Notes: a model not told the origin generated them from the sequence alone. DNA of 64,000 bases from Tipula vernalis (GCA_958295665.1 OY282560.1:274958177-275022176), one strand, 5' to 3'; shown: positions 35,576 through 46,181, counted from the stretch's first letter. Numbers and translations: made by a program.

Positions 35576-36089
35576 TTAGTATTTGGATCCTGTGTACAGC
35601 ACCAAATGCTATAATATTTAATATTATGGTACGGAATGTCTACAGTGTTGATGTTATGAAGTCTGGTTAATGTTACAATGTAAGTCTTGTGCATATAATA
35701 TAGAAAGGGATATACGCAGCGTTGGTATTAATTTTTATGTGTTGAGTATTTAGTAAATGATATGAGTTACGGAAAGATAATGACATGAATGCATTGCAGG
35801 ACTATTAAGAGTTTGACCTATTATATGAATTGAATTGGTTTAGCTCAATTTGAATTAATCTTCTGAATTAGAATTCTGAATTCCGGATGGTTTGAGATGG
35901 GGGGCGAGTATCAGGAACAGCAGAGATGCAAAGATTTCAACAACAACGTCAAGCAAGTTAGTCCAAATTTGGGTGACCGCATGGGAACATGATGATGGAA
36001 CGAAATCTCGCCCCCCTCACAACCGTCGATGGAGAAAATGGTGGAGGGAATAATAATAGTTGTTTTCAGCTTACAGCACCATGAAATTT
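35576..36089. other. unassigned stretch, possible LTR of the remnant
   Basis: AGCGCCAAATGTCATAAT and AGCACCAAATGCTATAAT recur about 50 bp apart near 35556 and 35605. No gene is seen. If the neighbouring remnant is a - strand retroelement, its 5' LTR would lie here, but no partner LTR is in the window. Confidence 0.25.
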
Positions 36090-36424
36090 GTGTTGTCATT
36101 GTGCTGTCATAAAAAAAACACTAACTATTTATCGGCTTGATTAGGTGTCTGTAACCGGGCCGAGTTTATCCTCACTAACATTCCTTTCCCATCCCGCGAT
36201 GTTGTTATATGTAATGGGATGCCTGGCCAGGGGCGAATATCACACTATTAGACTTATGTGGTTATCGATGTGACGCCTTTCTTTACGGGGTTTTGGCTTC
36301 ATGAAGCATGGTGTCGTATTGTTGTGGTGTAACATGGTTAATAGTGGTGTGTGGTATTCGCATTTATAATACGGGAGACTTGCTTAATGCTTGATCGTAC
36401 ATCGCAATCAATCAATCAATCAAT
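36090..36424 (+). mobile_element. (CAAT)n-tailed retroposon, copy 1
   Basis: Homologous to 60345-60725 in reverse orientation. Shared stretches include TGACAGCACAATGACAACAC (complement), GGTGTCTGTAACC(G/A)GGCCGAG, CTATTAGACTTATGTGGTTA and TTGCTTAATGCTTGATCGTAC. It ends in (CAAT)5 at 36405-36424. Simple-repeat tails of this kind mark SINEs or truncated non-LTR elements. No A/B box could be recognised. It lies at the downstream end of the THAP relic. Confidence 0.7.
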
Positions 36425-36474
36425 TTTGTATTAATAAATTGATTAAATTACATAGAACTTTAAATTTTATTACT

Positions 36475-36845
36475 TTTTCAGCAATTTTGCTAGGCACCGC
36501 ACACCTTGAATTTAAGATGTACCTGTTTGAAGTCCAAGTCAAAGAATTTGATGGGAAATGCAAGGAACAAACTCGTAATTTGTCGTACCTCTGGCTTGAA
36601 TCCAATGGTTTGTTACTCCTAAATTATCGCACCATATTTTATTTAAAGCTGCGTCTTTGGGAAACCTTAAAGCATAATTTACCATATGTTTCTCTTTTTA
36701 TTTTAAAACTATTGCTCTTACTAGTTACTTACGAGAATAACGTTACATTCGCAACTTTATTATCCCGCTTTGTTTGACAACCCGCCACTACACACTTAGC
36801 AATACTTTTTTTTGATTTCACTTTTTCTTTTAAATTTCGCAACAT
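36475..36845 (-). pseudogene. THAP-domain protein, N-terminal part, one frameshift
   Basis: THAP domains are C2CH zinc-dependent DNA-binding modules of host regulators and P-type transposases. On the - strand, the ATG at 36845 leads through a basic leader to KCVVAGCQTKRDNKV (C-x4-C) and a GTAAGT donor at 36732. After a 67-bp intron (36666-36732; acceptor TTTAAG), exon 2 reads FPKDAALNKIWCDNLG. Near 36605 the frame shifts by one base, after which YDKLRVCSLHFPSN (C-x2-H) and YILNSRCAVPSKIAEK complete the domain, including the AVP box. A donor-like GTAATA follows at 36474. Only one lesion is seen, so it could be a young pseudogene or an assembly error. No C-terminal domain was found downstream. 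Confidence 0.75.
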
Positions 36846-36857
36846 AGTTATAATTTC

Positions 36858-37163
36858 TGGGTTCCATTTAACGTGGCAAATTACACCCAAGTACTTCTGA
36901 CTGCACGCAGCTACTCTTGCTAAATTTTATGAGTAGTTTGCTTTTTAAATTTATGGCGACTTTGTTACCAGAATATTTAGTACAACTAATCGGTAAGAAA
37001 CGGCTGATCAGTTTTCAAATTAATAATTAATTTTCTAACTTTCCATGTTTCACGTAAATTTTTTTAAATTAAATTTTATTTTCGCAACTAATTTTCTGCG
37101 TTCCATTTACCATCTACCCTCAAGTACTTATTTTTACTTTGCCACGTCAAATGGAACGCAGCA
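36858..37163. mobile_element. 306-bp MITE with about 40-bp inverted ends
   Basis: The left end CTGGGTTCCATTTAACGTGG pairs with the complement of the right end (CTGCGTTCCATTTGACGTGG). The match continues through GCAAA and AAGTACTT. An extra inner copy of TGCGTTCCATTTACC near 37098 makes a 66-bp terminal hairpin at the right. No coding capacity. It starts 13 bp upstream of the THAP start codon, so any promoter there was displaced. Confidence 0.65.
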
Positions 37164-38769
37164 AATATAGGTTTAAAACAACGAAGTTTATTTTAGACAC
37201 TATTTTATTTTAACGTACAATTTTTAACAATTTTTAATAAAACAATGGCTCTTCCTACTAGCGAGCGAATGCTTTACATAAGATTACCCTAGTACGGATT
37301 AAAATAATAACATTTATGTACTCGTACATAAAATAAAGCAAGATTAATTTATGCATGTACAATAAAAGCAAGATTAAATTCTAATAATTTGTGCTGATTA
37401 CTTATTATTTGTTACGCAAGCTAATATGATATAAACATTTATATTAATTGATTTTAAGATTACAGCTATTTTGTTTATCTTAGGTACCATTTCCCTTTCG
37501 AATAAACAATCAATCGTACCAAACAGTTTGAATTACATATATTAATAATTAATGTGGTTACTTTGTAAGTTGATGACTTTGTTGTGATGGCTTAATTGGC
37601 TATCACACATTTTGCCCATGTTCCATTGGATGGTATAAGTGTTTTTCGTCACCTACGTTTTTAAATAAATTTGAATTTGATTTCCGAAAATTCGAAATTC
37701 TAGACAAGGAAGATACATTTTTACTTTCTCTGTCGCACACTAAGAACGATTTTTAGTTTTCTTTTTCATACCATAATCTTTTTTGCATGTCGTATCCATG
37801 AGATTCAAATCAGTGAGATTTTCTTCACAGTTATTTATTTTTGTCAATAAATTGTTTTATCCACTTTTGATATGCAATATAATAGCCCGATAACTATGCT
37901 GATTTCAAATAAAGAAAATGTAAGTGTATAACCCACGCTGCTAGGGGCAACGTGAGTTATATTTTGAATAACAAAATGTTGAGTAGTCATTAGATATTCG
38001 TAGCTAAATTGAATGAAAAATTATATTCAATTGTCTACTATCACTGTACTCACTATGATAAAATGTATTTCAAAATTTAATGCTACAGTGTGAAAACACA
38101 AAATGGAACTATGTATTTCTTATTAATTTACGAAATTTATTTCGACAAAAGTGGATAAAACGTTGTATACCACTCGTGAGCAAAGAGATATTATCCACTC
38201 GGGATAATATCCCACTCGGCAATCGCCTCGTGGACAAATTTATCCCTCGTAGATAATATCTCGTTTTGTTCACTAGTACCATAAATAACTATAAAATGTA
38301 CTGTTTTTCCCATCGGCTACTCTTGCTTATCAATAATTAATCATTTCGAATATACGGTTAGGCACCAGTACTACAATGGAGAAGTATAAACAAAACTTTT
38401 ATATTACGTGATAATTGGACTTGCATGTATAACCTTTTCGTTGGTTGAATTTAATTTAAAAAAATCTATTTTATATACATATGTACATACAAACAAATAA
38501 AATCATTTCATACGGAAAATAAAATTTTGAACGTGTTCGAATTTGTGATAATTATATCAGCTGGAATAATTATGACATTATTTTGTATGAAACCAAATTA
38601 TCACAGCCACTACGTGTTGTAAATTTGACACTTCTGTAATAATATGCATATACAAAAGCGGGAAAAAAGTTAAATTTATTACGTTTGATTTATCATATAC
38701 AAATTCGATTTTCTTTTGTTTTAGTTCTAAATTTTTAAATTTGTTAACCAAACCATCTTTTTTATTTGT
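37164..38769. other. AT-rich stretch with two hairpin repeats
   Basis: No gene seen. GTTTTATCCACTTTTG (about 37855) is inverted as CAAAAGTGGATAAAAC (about 38147-38162), bounding a possible 310-bp MITE. Directly after it, 38171-38275 forms a second hairpin (ACTCGTGAGCAAAGAGATAT against ATATCTCGTTTTGTTCACT) with GATATTATCCACTCGGGATA inside. TGTGATAATT / AATTATCACA near 38545-38607 is a further short inverted pair. Confidence 0.4.
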
Positions 38770-39390
38770 ACAAGAAAGGACTTAGCGAAGGGTAATCCTT
38801 TGTCCCCAATTTTAGCAGATATTGTATTATAAAAATTATTTAGTCAAAAATTACCATTACTTATGTCGTTTTCCACTTACAAACTACTCTAATCTAAAGC
38901 TACTCCAACCCGCCATCTTGAAATCCGTCTAAATTGACGAAGTAGCAAACTACTCTAACTAATACATTTACATCTACGTTGCTTTGCATTGCAAAGTTGA
39001 CGTTTTAATTGTCAAAATAGTAATTTGACAATTAATACGTATATTACCCACCCATACAAAAAAGCAAAGTCATTTAAAAATAGTTTTTGTATGTTCCACT
39101 TAAAATGTTAAAAAGCTGTCTTTTTGACAGCTCTTTCTACTCGTTTTCTACTCTTTCGCTACTCTTTGTTGTAACGGGAAAACGACATTAATAAAAAATC
39201 GACATTGATTTTCAAATACGTTGACGACATTATTTTGGCCATTACACAATCAAATATTGACAATATCAAAATTCTATTTAATTCATTTCACAATAAACTT
39301 AAATTCACTGTTGAAAATGAAGATAATAACAAATCGTTTTTAGACTTAAAATTATACAGACAAAATCAAAGTATCAAAACAGAAATGATT
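38770..39390 (+). pseudogene. Penelope-like element reverse transcriptase fragment
   Basis: GNPLSPILADIVL (38791 on) is the RT motif before the active site. It is preceded by a KGLSEG-like piece in place of the usual QGL.MG. After a 324-bp MITE the reading resumes with LIFKYVDDIILAITQSNIDN (YVDD active site), FNSFHNKLKFTVENEDNN and KSFLDLKLYRQN. The spacing and the FT.E...FLD blocks are those of Penelope-like RTs rather than LINE or LTR RTs. Only the central RT is left: no GIY-YIG endonuclease, and the 3' side is replaced by a retroposon. Confidence 0.75.
38864..39187. mobile_element. 324-bp MITE inside the Penelope-like RT
   Basis: Ends TGTCGTTTTCC / GGAAAACGACA, flanked by TTA at 38861-38863 and 39188-39190. 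Removing it joins the two RT pieces, which confirms the borders. Subterminal ACTACTC-type repeats occur near both ends. TTA duplications suggest a PIF/Harbinger-type mobiliser. Confidence 0.85.
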
Positions 39391-39620
39391 GATTGATTGA
39401 TTTAGTGTGTATGACCAAGCCTAAGGCAAGTTTCCCGGGTACGCCGGGTTCACCGTATACCCTTTTACACACAACAAAGGTGGTTTGGCGTCTATTGGAG
39501 GAGGGAGGGGGGGGGGGGAGGGGTGCCAAAGTTGTATAGATTAATCTACCAGCTCCGTAAACTTCCAGTAGGGTGCACATCTTGTGGGCTATTCTGGTCA
39601 TGTATTTGGCAGCTGCGTAA
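39384..39620 (-). mobile_element. (ATTG)n-tailed retroposon, copy 2, rearranged
   Basis: Begins with (TGAT)4, then GTGTGTATGACCAAGCCTAA and GGCAAGTTTCCCG, the diverged counterpart of the tail-proximal part of copies 1 and 3. CCGTATACCCTTTTACACAC matches the CATCGTACACCTTTTTACAT part of copy 3. The middle is deleted. A G-rich run lies near 39500-39520. It abuts the Penelope-like fragment. Confidence 0.5.
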
Positions 39621-40157
39621 TGGGCACAATTGTGTAAGGAGTAACCTGTTCACAATTCGCAAGTATACGTGCTGCCTCCTCGTGGCAATCATTGGTAACT
39701 AAGGCCATTTGGCACATTTTTAGCAATCCATTTGGCACAGGCTATGGTACGGCGTTAAAGGAGAAAACCTTCACAAAAAACACTAATGGTGGAACAGCAT
39801 ATGCCGATGGCTGAATGGCTGATAGGTTAATCAGTCCAAAATATGCGAACTCTGGATACGAGGCACCCTCCAGTTTTATTTAGCCTTCCAGTAGTAAAGC
39901 TGGGTAACCTACAGGTGATTTGTAATTCTTAGCAACTCGTAAGAGTAAAATCAAACGGAAGAAGCGGCAGGGTTAGGCATATACAGGAGTGGAACAGCCC
40001 TCTCGAAGTCCTTGGGCTCCAATGCTACTGTCTTTCTAGCGGAATTAAATGCGTATTAAACATCTAGGAGGGATAGCAATAAGCCCAGATAGTATGTATT
40101 ACGTACCGGCCGGCAGTATTATCAGGTTCATAAGGAACCTGAATATTTACTGTTGAT
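39621..40157 (+). pseudogene. non-LTR retrotransposon RNase H remnant
   Basis: Around 39958-40053 the + strand reads EEAAGLGIYRSGTALSKSLG and then SNATVFLAELNAY before a stop. This is the start of an RNase H domain as found in I/R1/Jockey-type non-LTR elements (ATVF.AE carries a catalytic Glu). The preceding Asp-containing strand is eroded. The rest of 39621-39957 shows no motif. It is too short to assign a clade. Confidence 0.5.
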
Positions 40158-41187
40158 GTTTTTAAAGTGGATTTACAATGGCCTACTCCAACAATAAAAT
40201 TAAAATATTAAATTAAAATCAAATTGGGTTCCTGTTCTTAAAGTGGATTTACAATGGCCTACTCCAACAATAAAATTAAAATATTAAATTAAAATCAAAT
40301 TGGGTTGCTGTTCTTAAAGTGGATTTACAATGGCCTACTCCAACAAAAAATTAAAATATTAAATTAAAATCAAATTGGGTTGCTGTTCTTAAAGTGGATT
40401 TACAATGGCCTACTCCAACAATAAAATTAAAATAATAAATTAAAATCAAATCGGGTTACTGTTTTAAAAGTGAATTTACAATGGCCTACTCTTATATAAA
40501 ATTAAAATATTAAATTAAAATCAAATTGGGTTGCTGTTCTTAAAGTGGATTTACAATGGCCTACTCCAACAATAAAATTAAAATATTAAATTAAAATTAA
40601 ATTGGGTTCCTGTTTTTAAAGTGGATTTACAATGGCCTACTCCAACAATAAAATTAAAATATTAAATTAAAATCAAATTGGATTGCTGTTCTTAAACTGG
40701 ACTTACAATGGCCTACTCCAACAATAAAATTAAAATATTAAATTAAAATCAAATCGGGTTACTGTTTTAAAAGAGAATTTACAATGGCCTACTCTAGTAT
40801 AAAATTAAAATATTAAATTAAAATCAAATTGGTTTGCTGTTCTTAAAGTGGATTTACAATTGCCTACTCCAACAATCAAATTAAAATATTAAATTAAAAT
40901 CAAATTAGGTTGCTGTTTTAAAAGTGAATTTACAATGGCCTACTCCAACAATAAAATTAAATTGCTGTTCTTAAAGTGGATTAACAATAGCCTACTCCAA
41001 CATTAAAATTAAAATATTAAATTAAAATCAATTTGGGTTGCTATTTTTAAAGTGGATTTACAATGGCCTACTCCAACAATCAAATTAAAATATTAAATTA
41101 AAATCAAATTGGATTGCTGTTCTTAAAGTGGATTTACAATGGCCTACTCTAACAATAAAATTAAAATATTAAATTAAAATCAAATTC
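40158..41187. repeat. 76-bp minisatellite, about 14 copies
   Basis: Unit about 76 bp: TAAAGTGGATTTACAATGGC, CTACTCCAACAATAAAATTA, AAATATTAAATTAAAATCAA, ATTGGGTTGCTGTTCT. Copies differ by a few bases. One near 40950 lacks the A/T-rich middle, giving a short unit. No gene. Confidence 0.95.
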
Positions 41188-41349
41188 GGGGAGGATTAAT
41201 TCGATTTTTCGATCAAATGATTTTCAAATTATCAAGTTACCCTAGTTTATTTTGTTTATCAATTTGTTTTGTCTTGTCATCTACAATTTGTAAAAATGGA
41301 AGCTGATCTGTGCAATTTTCTTATTTACATATTTTTTTAGTTTGAGAAA

Positions 41350-41640
41350 ATGAAAAGTTCTTTACTATGGTCAAAATATTCAATGTTGAAGTCAATGTTG
41401 TTGGTACATGAAAATTTGGATATTTCTCGCTATTCTAAATTGAATTCATTTTGGAAGATGCAGTCAATATAGGTCACCAACCGATAAAAGTTGTTGCTGT
41501 GATTGGAATAGCTGGTGTCTGTAGTCGTGAGGAGTTGTATAACATGTGTATTGGCGATGTCCAAGATACAGGTTCACAATTAGTAGTTAATATTTCTCAC
41601 ACAAAAACCTATCAGAAAAAAGTATGAGGGGATAGAGTAT
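41350..41640 (+). pseudogene. Crypton-like tyrosine recombinase fragment
   Basis: The + strand reads MKSSLLWSKYSMLKSMLLV and NLDISRYSKLNSFWK. After stops, HQPIKVVAVIGIAGVCSREE, LYNMCIGDVQDTG and VVNISHTKTYQKK follow. The GIAG.CRR.EL pattern is the block around the first catalytic Arg of the DUF3504/Crypton-type tyrosine-recombinase proteins common in insects; here the second position is Ser (CSREEL). The KTY segment corresponds to the following strand. The catalytic C-terminal H..R..Y part is missing. Confidence 0.6.
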
Positions 41641-41721
41641 AAAGTTGAAGACCCAATTTTTTAGAAATAGGCCGGCCCAGATTAAAACACGTGGTTGCTA
41701 TCATTTTATAAAATTAACTTT

Positions 41722-43604
41722 TTATTGATAGAAATCAAATTCTTGGCGATCAATTGGATCGACTCCATTCAAAAATTCATACATATCGATTTTGTCGCCT
41801 GAATTTGAGCAAACTTCTATTTGCTCAACAACGTGTTTTAAATCAGATCGTCGAAACCGCGGTCTAATCGCATTTCGCTTCAAACTCGAAGGAAATTCTA
41901 TTATTTTTGTGAATTTAAACTCAATCAATTTCTTTTCCGTCATAACAGATGCCACATATGCAAAAAGTGTGCTAATCGTGTGCTCCTCCACAGTTAATCG
42001 AATAGTCTGAAATTATTTAAAAAAAAAAAAACATTTTTTATTTTTTATTTAATTGCGATTAAATGGTGTGGCGAAATTACCATTATTTTACGACTTTCAT
42101 CGAGAAGTCTGAAAACGTTTCGATCGCTTTCCGTTCGGTGTCCAATTAACCCAAAGCTCTCTTTGACATCATTTTCTATTCGACAATTTTTGAGATGTAT
42201 CCTATGACAATTACACGTTTGAAACATCTTAAGGAGTTTATAGTCAAGCTTTCCGGAAATTGTTAATTGATTTAAATGAAAGCCATGGAATACGTACGGA
42301 TGAATATTTTCAAAATTTTCAAGTTTCAAATTTACAAAGTTAGAACGTGTACCAAACGCAAATTTAAGCCAACTTATAAAATTCTCTATAAAATTAAACG
42401 AATTTTTTGTATCAATTGTAATCTCGCTTCTGGCTAGCACTTTCGGTTTTTTGTTTAATATAAAATCAGTGCTATAAATCCATTCGCCGTCTAAATCAAA
42501 TTTAATTCGGTTTAGTTTCTCAGTCCTTGTCAAAATTTCGTACAAAATTTCCGAACATTTCCCACTCGAATCAGTTTCTCTTACTAGTATGGTGGGGATA
42601 TCAGGTGCTAGATTAATCTTTTCCAAAAATGCTGATATATTGGTGACATTTGATAATTGAATAGGATATGCACCACGATTCTCCCAATATATGGATCCAA
42701 TGTTCTTTTGAAAATGATACACCAAATACTGAAAAATTTCGCCAACTGGATTACGATAATCCTGTGTAAAGCCAATATATTCTCTCAAATCAAATTTACC
42801 ATTCTTCATGTAAGTCCCACTTTGGACATATTCAGCTAGTGTACGATTGATTATTTTATGAAATTCACAGTTTTCATATTCAAAACGATTGTCATCAATC
42901 GCCATTTTGAAAGCAATTAAATCACAAATGTTAAAAATTTCGATACCACATCGCCGCTTTTGTGTTCGATGGTAATCTAGCACCAAATTAACCTGGGTGA
43001 AAGTACGACGAGGGTTCCACAACGGTTTATCCATATGACGTAAACACTTTGGCTGAAGAAAAAGGAATGCTGTTTTAGTATCTCGTGGCACGGGAATCGG
43101 TGCTATCTCTTGATGTTCTGGTAACCAAATTAATTTAACTGGCTTGATTGTATCACCGATCCGTAAATCATAGTCCCATAAGTGTTCATCTAATAATGGA
43201 TGTCCTAAATTTTGCATATTCTGTTGAAATTAAAACAAAAATCATTAAATAAACAAAAAACATTCAGACACCTGTACTTAGTACAAACCTTTTTAAATTC
43301 TTCAAATCTATTTATTGGAATGAATACGGCAGACTCCTTGAAGAAGAATGACTGTTCGTTTAATAACTTTTGCACTACAATACTGCACGGATCATCGTAG
43401 ATTATTACTTCATCTGCGGTTTCATCGGAATTTAAAATTGTGTCTTCAGTATCGTCATCACTATCATCAGAATTAAAATTGTGCTTCTCGACATAATAGT
43501 TATAAGTAAATCTATAAAGTTTAAAACATACAAAATAGAAATGCGATAAACTGTTAGGCAACTTCAGTTTAAGTTCACTTTACTTACGGATTAGTTCCTT
43601 TCAT
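41722..43604 (-). CDS. intact four-exon gene, 554 aa, unknown function
   Basis: Exons on the - strand: 43588-43604, 43289-43511, 42081-43220 and 41722-42006. Introns have GTAAGT/TATAG, GTTTGT/CAACAG and GTAATT/TTTCAG borders and keep frame (phases 2, 0, 0), giving 554 codons plus TAA. Residues 18-50 are rich in Asp/Glu. The middle has no motif I know. About 374-428 (NFVNLKLENFENIHPYVFHG; LDYKLLKMFQTCNCHRIHLK) alternates Leu/Ile like leucine-rich-repeat strands of F-box-type proteins, but no F-box is seen. No signal peptide or membrane segment. The ATG follows an open upstream frame, so a longer start is possible. It lies between a Crypton-like relic and an inverted-repeat element. The intact splice sites argue for selection or recent origin. 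Confidence 0.7.
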
Positions 43605-43821
43605 ACTGGTTTTCAAATAGTTGGAGTGGATTACTTCGTTCGTTACTGAAACCAATAACACTAAATTGACAACACAAACCAAAAAAAAAAAAAAAAATGA
43701 CGCATATTTTATCAATATTTTTGTTATCTTTTAGTGTATATATAATAGTGAAGTTAAATAATTATGATTCTGTACAGAAATACCAAATTTCATTTTTGAT
43801 TACAAGTTGATCAGAAGGAAT

Positions 43822-44025
43822 GGGTACGAAGGGCCGAATTTCAAAGGGCCGAATGTCGAAGGGCCGAATGTCGAAGGGCCGAATGTCGAAGGGCCGAATG
43901 GGTCGAAGGGCCGAATGTGTCGAAGGGCCGAATGTCGAAGGGCCGAATGTCGAAGGGCCGAATGTGTCGAAGGGCCGAAAGTGTCAAAGGGCCGAATAGG
44001 TCGATGGGTCGAAGGGCCGATTTTT
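43822..44025. repeat. GGGCCGAATGTCGAA minisatellite, left arm
   Basis: About 12 tandem units of 15-18 bp built on TCGAAGGGCCGAATG, GC-rich in an AT-rich setting, ending at a poly-T run. The complementary array is at 46053-46170. The unit number differs between the arms, so the arrays changed length after the inverted repeat formed. The 79-codon frame through it is a repeat artefact. Confidence 0.9.
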
Positions 44026-44762
44026 TTTTTTTTGTTTTGTTTTTAGAAATATAATTTTTAAAATTTGTTGTTTTAAGGAATATTTGGTAATTTTTTTTTT
44101 GTCAAATATAAATTAATTTCTTATGAATTTATGTATTTTATTATATTTGATCTTTGGATATTCTATCGACAAAAATATTGCATTAATTGAGGTTGTTTAT
44201 ATTTTGCGTTCCTTTTGGAATTATCAAGTGAAAAAATATTTGTATATAATAGGTATTTCACCAAAACCAAGTCTTATTATATCAATATAAATGGAATATA
44301 TGTATATGTAGTTATACACATATGTATGTATTACTTTTGTAGTATAACCGCTCGTATATAATAACAAAATGCGAATGTTATTTTTTTCAAATATGCATAC
44401 CAAATGTAAATAGATTTTAAATAAGAAAACGGAATTTTGTCATAAAAATTCAATTTACTTCTGTTCTTTAAACTGATGATAATATTCATTCTTTTCGAAC
44501 GATGTTATTTTCTAGACCATTATATAGTTTATTGCTATTGTTTTAGAAAAAAAAAGTAAATAATGAATCCTAATTATCGGTCGGCTTTCTTTCAACCTCA
44601 CTATACGAAAATGCATTATTTTGCTCTACACGATAAATACATAAAATAAAGGGATGTAAAAATTTTTCAAGTATGGATCTACAAAAAAGAGTTTTATTGA
44701 TGTGTCCATGAACATAATCATAAATAAATAATGTTGTATTATGTATTTTGGTTATTCTATAT

Positions 44763-45169
44763 ACCTATTTGCATCATGGACAAATATATCTAGAAAAAGA
44801 AAAGACAAGAGAAAGATAACAAAAATATCTAGAAAAAGAAGAAAAGCTCAAGAAGAGAAACTAACTTCCGGAATTATAATTTTAAATAAAATTTGTGTAA
44901 TTATTACAATTTGTTTTTTATTAATTGAATCTGAACCATCTTGATGTAAGTAGATAAATGCCTACTCATATAAAAAATCAACTTTATATAAGGGACACAG
45001 GAAAACTGACTTTGGTATGTAAATTTTGCATTACAACATATTGCCATTACAAAAAGTTGCAATTATAAAATATTGCAATATAAAATCTTGCATAACAATT
45101 TCCCGTACTATTTTTTCTTTATTCTGAGGAAAATAAATTGAAGAAAAATGACATCGACTAATTTAACTT
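44763..45169 (+). other. spacer of the inverted-repeat element, AT-rich part
   Basis: Contains a Lys/Arg-rich open stretch of 67 codons (44741-44944; ISRKRKDKRKITKISRKRRK). It arises from A-rich DNA with a duplicated AAATATCTAGAAAAAGAA segment (about 44785 and 44823) and is probably not a gene. Tandem-like TTACAA/TTGCA(A/T) repeats lie at 45020-45095. Confidence 0.35.
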
Positions 45170-45331
45170 GGAATTGTAGAGGCTAACGGCTTCGGTAACT
45201 CTCACGGGCACGCGGGAGGTCGCTGCGCTCCCCCCGCTTAGCCCTCCGAGGGGCTTCAGATTTGAGTTTCGGGGGACGTAGGAGCCGGGATCAGCAAACA
45301 TGTCGCACTGCGTGCCGCACGTAGGAGCGGA
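45170..45331. other. GC-rich island in the spacer of the inverted-repeat element
   Basis: The stretch from GGAATTGTAGAGGCTAACGG through CGCGGGAGGTCGCTGCGCTC and CCCCCCGCTTAGCCCTCCGA to GCCGCACGTAGGAGCGG is about 60% G+C, while its surroundings are below 30%. Short complementary segments (CCCTCCGAGGGG; CGGGAGGTCG) allow hairpins. It is not a tRNA or rRNA that I recognise and has no long frame. Confidence 0.6.
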
Positions 45332-46052
45332 TTATATAGAATAAAAGGATTACCCAAATACATAATGTTGTAATTTATGATTGGATGAATGGAAAACATC
45401 AATAAAACTCTTTTTTGTAGATCCACACTTTAAAAATCTTTCCATCCCTTTGTTTGTTATGTGTTCATCGTGTAGAGAAAAAAAATACCTCGTATAGTGA
45501 GATTGAAAGAAAGCCGACCGATAATTAGGATTCATTATGTACTTTTTTTTTCTAAATCAATAGTAATAAACTATATAATGTTCTCGAAAATAACATCGTT
45601 GGTAAATGAAATAATTTTTATGACATTTTATGACAAAATTCCTTTTTCTTATTTAAAATATATTTACATTTGGTACGCATATTTGAAAACAATAACCTTC
45701 GCCTTTTGTTATTATATACGAGCGGGTTATACTACAAAAGTAATACATATGTGTATAACTACATATATATTCCATTTATATTGATATAATAAGACTTGGT
45801 TTTGGTAAAATACCTATTATATACAAATATTTTTTCACTTGATAATACCAAAAGGAACGCAAAATATAAAAAACCTCAATTAATGCAATATTTTTGTCGA
45901 TAGAATATCCAAAGATTAAATATAATAAAATACATAAACTTATAAAAAATTAATTTATATTTGACCAAAAAAAAAATACCAAATATTTCTTAACTTAAAC
46001 AACAAATTTTAAAAATTATATTTCTAAAAACAAAACAAAAAAAAAAAAAAAT

Positions 46053-46170
46053 CGGCCCTTCGACCCATTCGGCCCATTCGGCCCTTCGACCAATTCGGCT
46101 CTTCGACATTCGGCCCTTCGACACATGCCCTTCGACAAATTCGGCCCTTCGACATTCGGCCCTTTCATAT
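46053..46170. repeat. CATTCGGCCCTTCGA minisatellite, right arm
   Basis: Inverse of the left-arm array at 43822-44025, with about 7 units and more irregular spacing. Confidence 0.85.
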
Positions 46171-46181
46171 CATTCCGATCA

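Noticed and set aside
36391..36777. 128-codon plus-strand frame with hydrophobic C-terminus
   Set aside because: Antisense of the THAP domain and running into the retroposon tail; the minus strand explains the conservation.
43807..44046. 79-codon frame with repeated EGPN(V) motif
   Set aside because: Translation of the 15-bp minisatellite; the opposite arm does not keep the frame.
44741..44944. Lys/Arg-rich 67-codon frame as a nuclear protein
   Set aside because: Produced by A-rich DNA with an internal duplication, and it spans the arm/spacer border of the inverted-repeat element.
45170..45331. GC-rich island as a tRNA or rRNA fragment
   Set aside because: No cloverleaf, no GGTTC-type B box and no recognisable rRNA segment.
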